Origin: Shinella zoogloeoides
Lineage (GTDB): Bacteria; Pseudomonadota; Alphaproteobacteria; Rhizobiales; Rhizobiaceae
Direction of reading: 5' to 3'
DNA length: 64,000 bases
Assembly (NCBI RefSeq): GCF_030733845.1
Contig: NZ_CP132311.1
Coordinates: 3,167,501 to 3,231,500 of the forward strand
The notes under the pieces were generated by a model. That model was not told where the DNA came from, made no database searches, and saw only the letters and a list, made by a program, of their open reading frames with translations. Shown here piece after piece: positions 1-10,162 of this stretch. The first letter of the stretch is position 1, and each line of letters starts with the position of its first letter. The position numbers and the translations under genes were made by a program.

Positions 1-427
1 CATGCATACCGGTGTCGACTGGTCGGCGCCCCGCGGCACGCCGATCATCGCCGCCGGCAACGGCACGGTCGAGAAGGCCGGATGGGATTCCGGCGGATAC
101 GGCAACCAGACCCTGATCCGCCATGCGAACGGCTACGTTTCCTCCTACAATCACCAGAGCGCCATCGCCAAGGGCATCAAGCCGGGCGCGAAGGTACGTC
201 AGGGCCAGGTGATCGGCTTCGTCGGCACGACCGGCCTTTCGACCGGACCGCACCTGCACTACGAGCTGATCGTCAACGGCAACAAGGTGGATGCGCTGAA
301 AATCCGCCTGCCCGGCGGCAAGTCGCTGGAGGGCAAGGCCCTCGCCCAGTTCGAGATCGAGCGCAAGCGCATCGACGACCTGCTCGGCCGCGGCGACGGT
401 TCGACGGAAGTCGCCGAAACGCACTGA
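1..427 (+). CDS. M23 family metallopeptidase, C-terminal fragment (5' end outside window)
   Basis: The reading frame is open from the first base, so this is the tail of a longer gene; the ATG at position 2 is internal. The visible 141 residues are a LytM/M23 domain: an N-terminal HTGVDW segment with the zinc-binding H-x3-D, then the GPHLHYEL segment with the H-x-H metal and catalytic histidines. M23 proteins of this type are periplasmic Zn-dependent endopeptidases that cut peptidoglycan cross-links, or act as regulators of such enzymes. After the domain there is a short charged tail ending at a TGA. The gene converges on clpB and the two share a bidirectional terminator. The N-terminal part, where LysM or coiled-coil regions would lie, is not visible, so the subtype cannot be set. 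Confidence 0.9.
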   Translation, partial: MHTGVDWSAPRGTPIIAAGNGTVEKAGWDSGGYGNQTLIRHANGYVSSYNHQSAIAKGIKPGAKVRQGQVIGFVGTTGLSTGPHLHYELIVNGNKVDALKIRLPGGKSLEGKALAQFEIERKRIDDLLGRGDGSTEVAETH

Positions 428-433
428 ACGAAA

Positions 434-464
434 AAGCGCGGGCCGAGACCCGCGCTTCGTTTTT
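434..464. terminator. Bidirectional intrinsic terminator
   Basis: A perfect 9-bp stem (AAGCGCGGG at 434-442, CCCGCGCTT at 449-457) has a 6-nt loop. An A-run lies to its left (431-435) and a T-run to its right (460-464). It sits between the convergent M23 gene and clpB and can serve both. Confidence 0.85.
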
Positions 465-481
465 CTTTGATCCTGTCCGCC

Positions 482-3088
<2,607 letters not shown>

Positions 3089-3291
3089 CATCTGCCTCCA
3101 TAACTCGGCCGGCCCTTCGAGGCACCGGTCGACGATTCAGGATAAGGCTCCCGTCAAGGCAAGCCTTTCATGCTCGCGGTCCATCGGCCTTGCGACCGGT
3201 CAACCGCCTGAAGCGAATATGGTGGAGGCATTTCCGAAATTAAAGGGAACCAAGGGGGCGATGCAGGACATTTTTCCGGCGCTCCAAACGC

Positions 3292-3319
3292 AAGAACCCG
3301 GCACGAGGGCCGGGTTCTT
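3292..3319 (-). terminator. Intrinsic terminator after the DUF4167 gene
   Basis: A perfect 11-bp inverted repeat (AAGAACCCGGC at 3292-3302, GCCGGGTTCTT at 3309-3319) has a 6-nt loop. It starts 20 nt past the stop codon of the minus-strand DUF4167 gene. The downstream T-tract is interrupted (TTGCGTTT). Confidence 0.75.
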
Positions 3320-3338
3320 CGAGATATGGCAGGCGCCG

Positions 3339-4013
3339 TTATTCCGATGCTTCAAGCGCCGGGGCGTCGCCACCGGCCGGCTGGGCTTCCTCGCCGGCAG
3401 CCTGGCCTTCGCCACGACGCGGACGGCGCGGACGGGCAGCAGCGCGGCGGCGCGGCTGGCCGCGGCCAGCGGTCGGAGCGGCAGCTTCCTCTTCGAGCGC
3501 GACCTCGGCAGGCGTGCCTTCGATCACCGGCTGAGGGCCGGAACCATCGACGATGGGCTGCTCGACGGCGACCGGAGCCGGCGTGGGTGCCTGAGCGGCA
3601 ACGGGTGCCGGCTCGTCGACGGGCGTCGAATCGATTTCGTCGTTGTCCCGGTCGAAACCGTCGCGGTCGTTGTAGTCGTTGCGGTCGCTATTGTCGGAGC
3701 GTTCCTCACGCGGCATGCGATCCTGCATCTGCGCCTGTGCGGCGGCAATGATGCGGTTGTAGTGCTCGGCGTGCTGGAGATAGTTTTCCGCCATGACGCG
3801 GTCGCCGGCGCTCTGGGCGTCACGGGCAAGCGCTGAATACTTCTCGGCAATGTGCTGGGCCGTGCCCCTGATCTTCACGTCCGGACCCGAGCTGTCGTAG
3901 GTCCGCGTCAGGGGATTGCCACCCTTGCGGTGGTTATTGTTGTTGTTATTGTTATTATTATTGTTGTTGTTATTACGCCCGCGGCCGCGCTTGTTTTGCT
4001 GTCCTGGCCTCAT
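3339..4013 (-). CDS. DUF4167 domain protein with poly-asparagine N-terminus
   Basis: A 224-residue cytosolic protein with no signal peptide or membrane segment. The N-terminus is strongly basic (RPGQQNKRGRGR) and is followed by 14 consecutive asparagines, then the conserved DUF4167 core (about 34-105) with the pattern TYDSSGPDVKIRGTAQHI and a helical AEHYNRIIAAAQ segment. The C-terminal half is a low-complexity Pro/Ala/Glu/Asp tail. DUF4167 is widespread in alphaproteobacteria next to prmC and prfA; its function is not established. The Arg/Gly/Asn-rich start and the translation-gene neighbourhood make RNA or ribosome association a reasonable guess, but only a guess. It has its own terminator, and a 332-bp leader region separates it from prmC. 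Confidence 0.9.
   Translation of the reverse strand: MRPGQQNKRGRGRNNNNNNNNNNNNNNHRKGGNPLTRTYDSSGPDVKIRGTAQHIAEKYSALARDAQSAGDRVMAENYLQHAEHYNRIIAAAQAQMQDRMPREERSDNSDRNDYNDRDGFDRDNDEIDSTPVDEPAPVAAQAPTPAPVAVEQPIVDGSGPQPVIEGTPAEVALEEEAAAPTAGRGQPRRRAAARPRRPRRGEGQAAGEEAQPAGGDAPALEASE
3933..3974 (-). repeat. AAT/AAC trinucleotide microsatellite (poly-Asn tract)
   Basis: Fourteen consecutive Asn codons inside the DUF4167 gene. AAT and AAC codons are mixed irregularly, so the tract is a protein-level homopolymer and not a pure DNA repeat. That lowers the chance of frequent slippage. Confidence 0.9.
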
Positions 4014-4345
4014 ATGTCACTCACCTAACGTATCGTGGTATGATGATTCATGTGTCTGCACGCCTGATCGGGACACGCCAGATCAGGCATTCCTTACCCG
4101 CGGGAAACCACGCCGGTCGGTGGTCCTGTCGCCGTAAGACGTCAAATTAACAGGTACCCGCACAGGGCAGTCTTCAACCCTAGCAACTCTTCGGAGAGAG
4201 CAATCCTCGCGATCGGGTCAGACAGGAGCAAAGCCTTATGTCATGACCTCTTGCCCAGTGCGTGGCTGCAAACTATCCCGCTTCCTTCACAATTCCAAGC
4301 CTTTTCTTTGCGGCTGCGGAATTTGCTGCGCTCGTGCAGCAAAAT
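4014..4345. other. 332-bp intergenic region between prmC and the DUF4167 gene
   Basis: No convincing coding frame. It holds a perfect 8-bp inverted repeat (GCCTGATC at 4062-4069, GATCAGGC at 4081-4088) upstream of the DUF4167 start. Next to the prmC stop there is an 8-bp stem (TTTGCTGC at 4322-4329, GCAGCAAA at 4336-4343) that lacks a T-run on the minus strand. The rest presumably carries the DUF4167 promoter and leader, or a small RNA; nothing more can be supported. Confidence 0.5.
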
Positions 4346-5221
4346 CTAGATCGCCATTGCTTTGGAAAAGACGAGAACACGGTCATTGCCGCCGAGGTCC
4401 CGGGCCGCCTCGACACAGGCAAAACCGTTTTCGCGCATGATCGCGGTGACCTGATCCTTCTGGTCGTAACCGATCTCGTAAGCCACTAGGCCGTTTTCCC
4501 TGATATGAGCGCCCGCCCCTGCCGCGATGGCCCGATAGGCATCGAGCCCGTCGTCCCCGCCATCCAGCGCAAGAATCGGATCGTGGAGCCGGACGTCCTC
4601 GTCCAGCGTTCCGACCACGGAGCGGACGATATAGGGCGGATTTGACACGATGATGTCGAACACGCCGGTCACGGCTGAAAACCAGTCGCTTTCGACCGCC
4701 TCGAAGCGGTCGGCGACGCCGTTTAGCTGGGCATTGCGCTTTGCCGTTTCAAGGGCGCCGGCCGAAAGATCGGCGCCGACGCCCGTCGTGCCGGGCACGA
4801 GATCGAGAAGGGCGAGACAGATCGCTCCCGTTCCCGTACCGAGGTCGAGGATGCGGCAGGCACCACGTTCCGCGACGATCGTCCTGGCGTGGGGCACGAG
4901 CGTATCGACAAGGATTTCCGTATCCGGCCGGGGCTCCAGCGTGTCGGGAGAAAGTATAAGGTCTAGCCGCGAGAAGGCCCGTCGCCCGAGGATGCGGTGC
5001 ACCGGTTCGCGGGCGGCGCGGCGCGCAAGCGCCTTGTCGATCGACGCCAGCTGCGCGTCATCCAACGGGCGCCCGCCGTCCGTGACGAAAGCGGTCGAGG
5101 GCAGGTCGAGAATACCCGCAATCAGCATCCGCGCATCCTGCGCGGCGTCCGCGATGCCCGCCTCGGAAAGACGGCGGCGCGCGCCGGCCAGCACCTCGGC
5201 GAGCGTCGTGCCGGCGCTCAT
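4346..5221 (-). CDS. prmC: Peptide chain release factor N5-glutamine methyltransferase PrmC (HemK)
   Basis: A 291-residue class I SAM-dependent methyltransferase. The N-terminal helical domain (about 1-95) binds the release factor. The catalytic domain shows the SAM-binding [15 protein letters not shown] segment near residue 125 and the diagnostic NPPY active-site motif (SNPPYIV) near residue 195. PrmC methylates the glutamine of the GGQ motif in RF1 and RF2, which is needed for efficient peptide release. Its ATG overlaps the stop codon of prfA by 4 nt (ATGA), so enzyme and substrate are translationally coupled. Length and motifs are normal for the family. Confidence 0.96.
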   Translation of the reverse strand: MSAGTTLAEVLAGARRRLSEAGIADAAQDARMLIAGILDLPSTAFVTDGGRPLDDAQLASIDKALARRAAREPVHRILGRRAFSRLDLILSPDTLEPRPDTEILVDTLVPHARTIVAERGACRILDLGTGTGAICLALLDLVPGTTGVGADLSAGALETAKRNAQLNGVADRFEAVESDWFSAVTGVFDIIVSNPPYIVRSVVGTLDEDVRLHDPILALDGGDDGLDAYRAIAAGAGAHIRENGLVAYEIGYDQKDQVTAIMRENGFACVEAARDLGGNDRVLVFSKAMAI

Positions 5222-6300
5222 CGGCCCTGTTCGCCGAGCTGCGCCAGAAGACCCGCCTGATAATCGGCCAGCAACGCATCGACCACTTCATCGATCTCGC
5301 CGACCATCATGCGGTCGAGCTTATAGAGCGTCAGGTTGATGCGGTGGTCCGTGACGCGGCCCTGCGGGAAATTGTAGGTGCGGATGCGCTCGGAGCGGTC
5401 GCCCGAGCCGACCTGGCTCTTGCGGTCGGCAGAACGCTCGCTGTCCGCGCGCTGGCGTTCCATGTCGTAGAGGCGCGAGCGCAGAATCTGCATCGCCTTC
5501 GCACGGTTCTGGTGCTGCGACTTTTCCGAGCTGGTCACGACGATGCCGGTCGGCAGGTGGGTGATGCGCACGGCCGAGTCGGTCGTGTTGACGTGCTGGC
5601 CACCCGCGCCCGACGAACGCATCGTGTCGATGCGGATATCCTCGGCGCGAACCTCGATGTCGATCTCCTCGGCCTCCGGCAGCACGGCAACGGTCGCCGC
5701 CGACGTGTGGATGCGCCCGCTCGCCTCCGTTTCCGGCACGCGCTGGACGCGGTGCACGCCCGATTCGAACTTCAGCTTGGCGAAGACGCCGCGGCCGGTG
5801 ATCGTCGCGATGATTTCCTTGAAGCCGCCGGCCTCCCCCTCGCTGGATGAGATGATCTCCACCTTCCAGCCGTGGGCGGCCGCATAGCGCTCATACATGC
5901 GGAAAAGATCGCCCGCGAAGAGCGCGGCTTCAGAGCCGCCCGTGCCGGCGCGGATTTCGAGGATCGCGCTCTTCTCGTCGGCGGCATCCTTCGGGAGAAG
6001 CAGGATCTGCATCTCCTTTTCCAGCCCCTCCAGCCGCTCCTTCAGCTCCGGAAGCTCCATTTCCGCAAGGTCGCGCATCTCGCGATCCGTCGCCTTGTCG
6101 GCAAGCAGGGCTTCGAGGTCGGCGATCTCGCCGGTGACCTTCTCGTATTCGCGAACCTTGGTCACGACCGGCTGCAACTCGGAATATTCCGAGGCGAGGC
6201 GCACATAGGTCTCCGAATCCGGCCCCGCCGACATGCGCGCCTCGATCTCGCCGAAACGGCGTTCGAGTTCGCGCATCTTTTCAACGGGAAGCTTCGCCAC
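5218..6300 (-). CDS. prfA: Peptide chain release factor 1 (RF1)
   Basis: A 360-residue class I release factor. The stop-codon recognition motif PxT is present as PET in [10 protein letters not shown], which marks RF1 (UAA/UAG) and not RF2. The catalytic GGQ appears in [12 protein letters not shown], where the Gln is the PrmC methylation target. The N-terminal coiled region and C-terminal domain are complete and the length is typical. It acts in the ribosomal A site to trigger hydrolysis of peptidyl-tRNA. It lies between ptsP (22 nt upstream) and prmC (4-nt overlap), so it is probably part of one transcript with both. Confidence 0.97.
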   Translation of the reverse strand: MAKLPVEKMRELERRFGEIEARMSAGPDSETYVRLASEYSELQPVVTKVREYEKVTGEIADLEALLADKATDREMRDLAEMELPELKERLEGLEKEMQILLLPKDAADEKSAILEIRAGTGGSEAALFAGDLFRMYERYAAAHGWKVEIISSSEGEAGGFKEIIATITGRGVFAKLKFESGVHRVQRVPETEASGRIHTSAATVAVLPEAEEIDIEVRAEDIRIDTMRSSGAGGQHVNTTDSAVRITHLPTGIVVTSSEKSQHQNRAKAMQILRSRLYDMERQRADSERSADRKSQVGSGDRSERIRTYNFPQGRVTDHRINLTLYKLDRMMVGEIDEVVDALLADYQAGLLAQLGEQGR

Positions 6301-6322
6301 CGTTCAAACTCCAGTCTGGTCT

Positions 6323-8590
6323 TTAAAGCGGAACGCCGGTCTCGGCCGCAAAATCGGTGAGAAGCTGGCGGATCGAAACGGTCGGCTTCGTGTCGTCCAG
6401 CGCCGGCATCAAGATGGCTTCCAGCTTTGCGGCATCGAGCGACAACAGCATGGACTTCACCGGGCCGATCGCCGCCGGCGACATGGAGACGGAGCGGAAA
6501 CCGATGCCGAGTAGGGCCATGGCGGAAATCGGCTTGCTCGCCATCTCGCCGCAGAGCGTCACGGACGTCTCGTTGCGCTCCCCGGCGCGCACGATATCGC
6601 GCAGGATGCGCAGGAACGGACGGCCGAGCGTGTCGAAGCGGTCGGAAACGCGGGCATTGCCGCGGTCGACGGCCATCGCGAACTGGAAGAGATCGTTCGA
6701 GCCGACGGAAACGAAATCCACCTCGGCCATCAGCTCGTCGAGCTGCCAGAGCAGCGCCGGCACTTCCAGCATCGCGCCGAATTGCAGCTTCTTCGGCAAT
6801 TGCTCCCCGAGTTTCGACTGGCGCTGGATTTCCTTCTGGAGGAGGTCGCGGACCTCCCTCAGCTCCGAAACCTCCGTCACCATCGGCAGCATCAGCCGGA
6901 GATCGGCCCCGGCCGCGGCGCGCAGCATGGCGCGGAGCTGGGTGCGCAGAAGGCCCGGTCGGTCGAGCGACAAGCGGATGGCGCGCCAACCGAGGGCCGG
7001 GTTCTCTTCCTCGGCCGCGCGGAAATAGGGCACCACCTTGTCGCCGCCGATATCGAGCGTGCGGAAGGTCACCGGCCGGCCGCCGGCATGTTTCAGCACG
7101 TTGCGGTAAAAGGCTTCCTGCTCCTCCGCCTTCGGCATGGTCGAGGCGATCATGAACTGGAGTTCGGTTCGGAACAGGCCGATGCCGGATGCGCCTGATT
7201 CGTTGAGATGCGGCAGATCGACGAGAAGGCCGGCATTCATCTGCAAATTGATCTCGCGGCCGTCCCTGGTCAAAGGCTCGACGGCCCGCAGCGCCCTGTA
7301 CTGCTCCTGCCGGCGCGCGCGGAAGCGCACCTTTTCCTCATAGGAGCGCTGGAGATCCGGCAGCGGCCTCAGATGCACGCGCGCATCGTCGCCGTCGACG
7401 ATGATCGGATCGCCGTTTTCGGCAAGCGCCACCGCGCCCGCCGCCTGGCCGACCACGGAAATGCCCATGGCGCGGGCGACGATCACCACATGGCTCGTGA
7501 CGGCGCCCTCTTCCAGCACGAGGCCGCGCACGTTCTGGCGCGGATAGTCGAGCAGCTCGGCCGCACCCATGGCACGCGCCACAATGATCGCATCGTTCGG
7601 GAAGCTGCTGGCCGACAGCTTCGCGCCATAGCCGGTAAGCTGGCGCAGGAGCCGGTTCGCGAGATCGTCGAAATCGTGCATGCGCTCGCGCAGATACGGA
7701 TCCGTCATGCGGATCATGCGCGCCTTGGTCTCGCTCTGCACCCGCTCGACGGCCGCTTCCGCCGTCAGGCCGTTGCGGATCGCTTCCTCGAGCTTCCTCA
7801 CCCAGCCGCGGTCATGCGCGAACATGCGGTAGGTTTCCAGCACCTCGCGATGCTCGCCCTCCATCGACACCTCGCGGCGCGACAGCATGTCGTCGATCGA
7901 GATGCGCAGGGAGCCAAGCGCTTCGGCAAGCCGGCCGAGCTCGTGTTCCGAATCCTCGTTGAGGAGATTGGTAACGACGATGCGCGGCTCGTGCAGCACG
8001 ACATAGCCGAGGCCGATGCCCTCGCCGAAGCTCGCCCCCTCGATCGCGACGGGGCGGGAAAGGTCGAGCTCGAGGCCCGGCTTGGTGAGCTTCTTCAGCT
8101 CGCCCGTCGCCACCATTTCCGCAATCACCATCGCCGTCGTTTCGAGCGCCTCCACCTCGTCTTCGCGGTAGGTGCGGCTCGCCTTGTTCTGCACGACAAG
8201 CACGCCGAGCGCCCTGCCGGTGCGCAGGATAGGAACGCCGAGGAAGGAGTGGTAGATCTCCTCACCCGTTTCCGGCAGATAGGTGAAGGCGGGGTGCGAC
8301 TGGGCGTCGGAGAGATTCAGCGGCCGGGCGGAGGCCGCGATGGTGCCGACGAGGCCCTGGCCCATCTTGAGCTGGGCAAGGTGAACGGCGCCGGGATTGA
8401 GACCTTCGGTCGCGTAGAGTTCGAGAACGCCGTCGGAGCGCAGCACGTAGACGGAACACACCTCCGCGACCATGTTCTGCGCGATCTGGCGCACGATCTG
8501 GTCTAGGCGCTCCTGCGGCTCGAGCGGCTCCGCCATGAGTTCGCGCAGCCGCTTGAGAAGAACGCGCGGACCCGCGGAGAGATCTCTCAT
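6323..8590 (-). CDS. ptsP: Phosphoenolpyruvate-protein phosphotransferase PtsP (enzyme I-Ntr)
   Basis: A 755-residue enzyme I of the nitrogen-related phosphotransferase system. An N-terminal GAF domain (about 1-160), which in this family can sense glutamine or 2-oxoglutarate, precedes the PEP-utilizing N domain, the swivelling domain with the phosphorylated histidine (VTSHVV, His367) and the C-terminal TIM-barrel PEP-binding domain (LFRTELQFM, then CGEMAS). EI-Ntr moves phosphate from PEP to NPr and on to EIIA-Ntr, and regulates carbon/nitrogen balance and potassium transport; it is not a sugar transporter. The frame is open 14 codons further upstream, but the family-conserved start MRDLSAGPRVLLK at 8590 is preferred. 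It follows lysC by 84 nt, the usual rhizobial arrangement. Confidence 0.96.
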   Translation of the reverse strand: MRDLSAGPRVLLKRLRELMAEPLEPQERLDQIVRQIAQNMVAEVCSVYVLRSDGVLELYATEGLNPGAVHLAQLKMGQGLVGTIAASARPLNLSDAQSHPAFTYLPETGEEIYHSFLGVPILRTGRALGVLVVQNKASRTYREDEVEALETTAMVIAEMVATGELKKLTKPGLELDLSRPVAIEGASFGEGIGLGYVVLHEPRIVVTNLLNEDSEHELGRLAEALGSLRISIDDMLSRREVSMEGEHREVLETYRMFAHDRGWVRKLEEAIRNGLTAEAAVERVQSETKARMIRMTDPYLRERMHDFDDLANRLLRQLTGYGAKLSASSFPNDAIIVARAMGAAELLDYPRQNVRGLVLEEGAVTSHVVIVARAMGISVVGQAAGAVALAENGDPIIVDGDDARVHLRPLPDLQRSYEEKVRFRARRQEQYRALRAVEPLTRDGREINLQMNAGLLVDLPHLNESGASGIGLFRTELQFMIASTMPKAEEQEAFYRNVLKHAGGRPVTFRTLDIGGDKVVPYFRAAEEENPALGWRAIRLSLDRPGLLRTQLRAMLRAAAGADLRLMLPMVTEVSELREVRDLLQKEIQRQSKLGEQLPKKLQFGAMLEVPALLWQLDELMAEVDFVSVGSNDLFQFAMAVDRGNARVSDRFDTLGRPFLRILRDIVRAGERNETSVTLCGEMASKPISAMALLGIGFRSVSMSPAAIGPVKSMLLSLDAAKLEAILMPALDDTKPTVSIRQLLTDFAAETGVPL

Positions 8591-8674
8591 CGCGTGGCGT
8601 CTCCCGAAAATGACGTTACTCCGCCGGCTCACCCGAACCGGCGATCATGAGATCGGCGCCGAGTCGGCCGGTCC

Positions 8675-9949
8675 TTACTTCTTATCGAGACCGTAGACGG
8701 AATGCAAAGTCCGAACGGCGAGTTCGGCATAGGGGCCGTCGATCAGGATGGAAATCTTGATCTCGGAAGTGGTGATGGCCTTGATGTTGATGCCCTTCTC
8801 GGCGAGCGCGCGGAAGGCCGAGGCGGCGACGCCCGCATGGCTGCGCATGCCGATGCCGATGACCGAGACCTTCACGAGGCCCGTCTCGTGCTGGATCACG
8901 TCGAAGCCGACCTGTTCCTTGGCGCCTTCGAGCACCTTGATCGCCTTCTCCATGTCGCCGGAGGGCACGGTGAAGGTCATGTCGGTCTTCGAGCCGTCCT
9001 CGGAAATGTTCTGGACGATCATGTCGACATTGATATGGGCCTCGGCCAGCGGGCCGAAGATCGCGGCCGAAACGCCCGGCCGGTCTGCGACGCGGCGGAG
9101 CGAGATCTGCGCTTCATCCTTGGCATAGGCAATGCCGGTTACGACTTCCTGTTCCACGATCTCATCCTCATCACAAATCAGCGTACCGGGCGGGTTCAGA
9201 AGATCGCCCATGCCCGGCGCATCGGGATCCTCGAAAGACGACCGCACGAAGGTGCGCACCTTGTGCACCATGGCAAGCTCCACCGAGCGCACCTGCAGCA
9301 CCTTGGCGCCGAGCGAGGCCATTTCGAGCATTTCCTCGAAGGCGATCTTCTTCAGGCGGCGGGCCTTCGGCTCGATGCGCGGGTCGGTCGTGTAGACGCC
9401 GTCGACGTCCGTGTAGATGTCGCAGCGGTCGGCCTTGACGGCGGCGGCGATGGCGACGGCGGACGTGTCGGAACCGCCGCGGCCGAGCGTCGCGACGCGG
9501 TTGTCCGGGCCGAGGCCCTGGAAGCCGGCGACGACGGCGACCTGGCCCTCGCCCATGCGGCGGATGATATCAGAGCCCTCGATCTCGAGGATGCGGGCAG
9601 CGCCGTGCGCGTTGTCGGTCTTGATCGGGATCTGCCAGCCCTGCCAGGAGCGGGCATCGACGCCCATCGACTGGAGCGCGATGGCTAGAAGGCCGGCCGT
9701 CACGAGTTCGCCCGAGGCGACGATGGCGTCATATTCGCGCGCATCGTAGAAAGGCGAGTTGGCGCCCGTCACCTTCGGCATGTTCTGCACCCAGGCGACG
9801 AGTTCGTTCGTCTTGCCGGACATGGCCGAGACGACGACGGCGACCTCGTGGCCGTTGTCGACCTCGCGTTTCACATGACGGGCCACATTGTGGATACGGT
9901 CGAGGTCAGCGACGGACGTTCCGCCGAATTTCATCACGATGCGTGCCAT
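8675..9949 (-). CDS. lysC: Aspartate kinase
   Basis: A 424-residue monofunctional aspartokinase. The N-terminal amino-acid kinase domain starts with KFGGTSVAD and contains GRGGSDTSAVA. The C-terminal third carries two ACT domains (about 265-410), which bind lysine and/or threonine for feedback inhibition. The enzyme phosphorylates aspartate, the first step towards lysine, threonine, methionine and diaminopimelate. The start ATG is the family-conserved MARIVMKFGG. An internal in-frame start that could give a separate beta subunit, as in Bacillus and Corynebacterium, cannot be excluded from sequence alone. A strong stem-loop lies about 50 nt upstream in the leader. Confidence 0.97.
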   Translation of the reverse strand: MARIVMKFGGTSVADLDRIHNVARHVKREVDNGHEVAVVVSAMSGKTNELVAWVQNMPKVTGANSPFYDAREYDAIVASGELVTAGLLAIALQSMGVDARSWQGWQIPIKTDNAHGAARILEIEGSDIIRRMGEGQVAVVAGFQGLGPDNRVATLGRGGSDTSAVAIAAAVKADRCDIYTDVDGVYTTDPRIEPKARRLKKIAFEEMLEMASLGAKVLQVRSVELAMVHKVRTFVRSSFEDPDAPGMGDLLNPPGTLICDEDEIVEQEVVTGIAYAKDEAQISLRRVADRPGVSAAIFGPLAEAHINVDMIVQNISEDGSKTDMTFTVPSGDMEKAIKVLEGAKEQVGFDVIQHETGLVKVSVIGIGMRSHAGVAASAFRALAEKGINIKAITTSEIKISILIDGPYAELAVRTLHSVYGLDKK

Positions 9950-9998
9950 GAGTGTGTACCGCTATTCCAGATATTCGCGCGAGCGCGCGGGAGAAACC

Positions 9999-10025
9999 GC
10001 GGGGTCTCTTAGCGGAAGACCCCGC
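9999..10025 (-). promoter_or_regulatory. Stem-loop in the lysC leader region
   Basis: A perfect 9-bp inverted repeat (GCGGGGTCT at 9999-10007, AGACCCCGC at 10017-10025) with a 9-nt loop sits 50-76 nt before the lysC start. No T-run follows on the minus strand, so it is not an obvious terminator. It does not resemble a lysine riboswitch. It could be a leader hairpin or simply GC-rich symmetry. Confidence 0.4.
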
Positions 10026-10082
10026 ACTGTGCAATGCATGGAATCCGGCAAACGGTACGCGGGGCGCCTGCTGAGACAAAAG

Positions 10083-10108
10083 GCCCGCGCACCTTCCGGT
10101 ACGCGGGC
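10083..10108 (-). terminator. Probable terminator of the glp operon
   Basis: A 7-bp GC-rich stem (GCCCGCG at 10083-10089, CGCGGGC at 10102-10108) is followed on the minus strand by CTTTTG. It lies about 55 nt past the glpV stop. Confidence 0.6.
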
Positions 10109-10127
10109 AAAGGGGATCGGATGATGT

Positions 10128-10154
10128 GACCGCGGGCGAAAACCGCCCGCGGTC
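10128..10154 (-). terminator. Strong stem-loop directly after glpV
   Basis: A perfect 11-bp inverted repeat (GACCGCGGGCG at 10128-10138, CGCCCGCGGTC at 10144-10154) with a 5-nt loop lies 9 nt after the glpV stop codon. It lacks a T-run. It may protect the 3' end of the highly expressed glpV mRNA or act together with the next hairpin as a terminator. Confidence 0.55.
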
Positions 10155-10162
10155 CTGCCGGA

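Noticed and set aside
3089..3250. Heat-shock (sigma-32) promoter before clpB
   Set aside because: CTTG and CTTAT elements are present but only 13 nt apart, too short for the alphaproteobacterial consensus.
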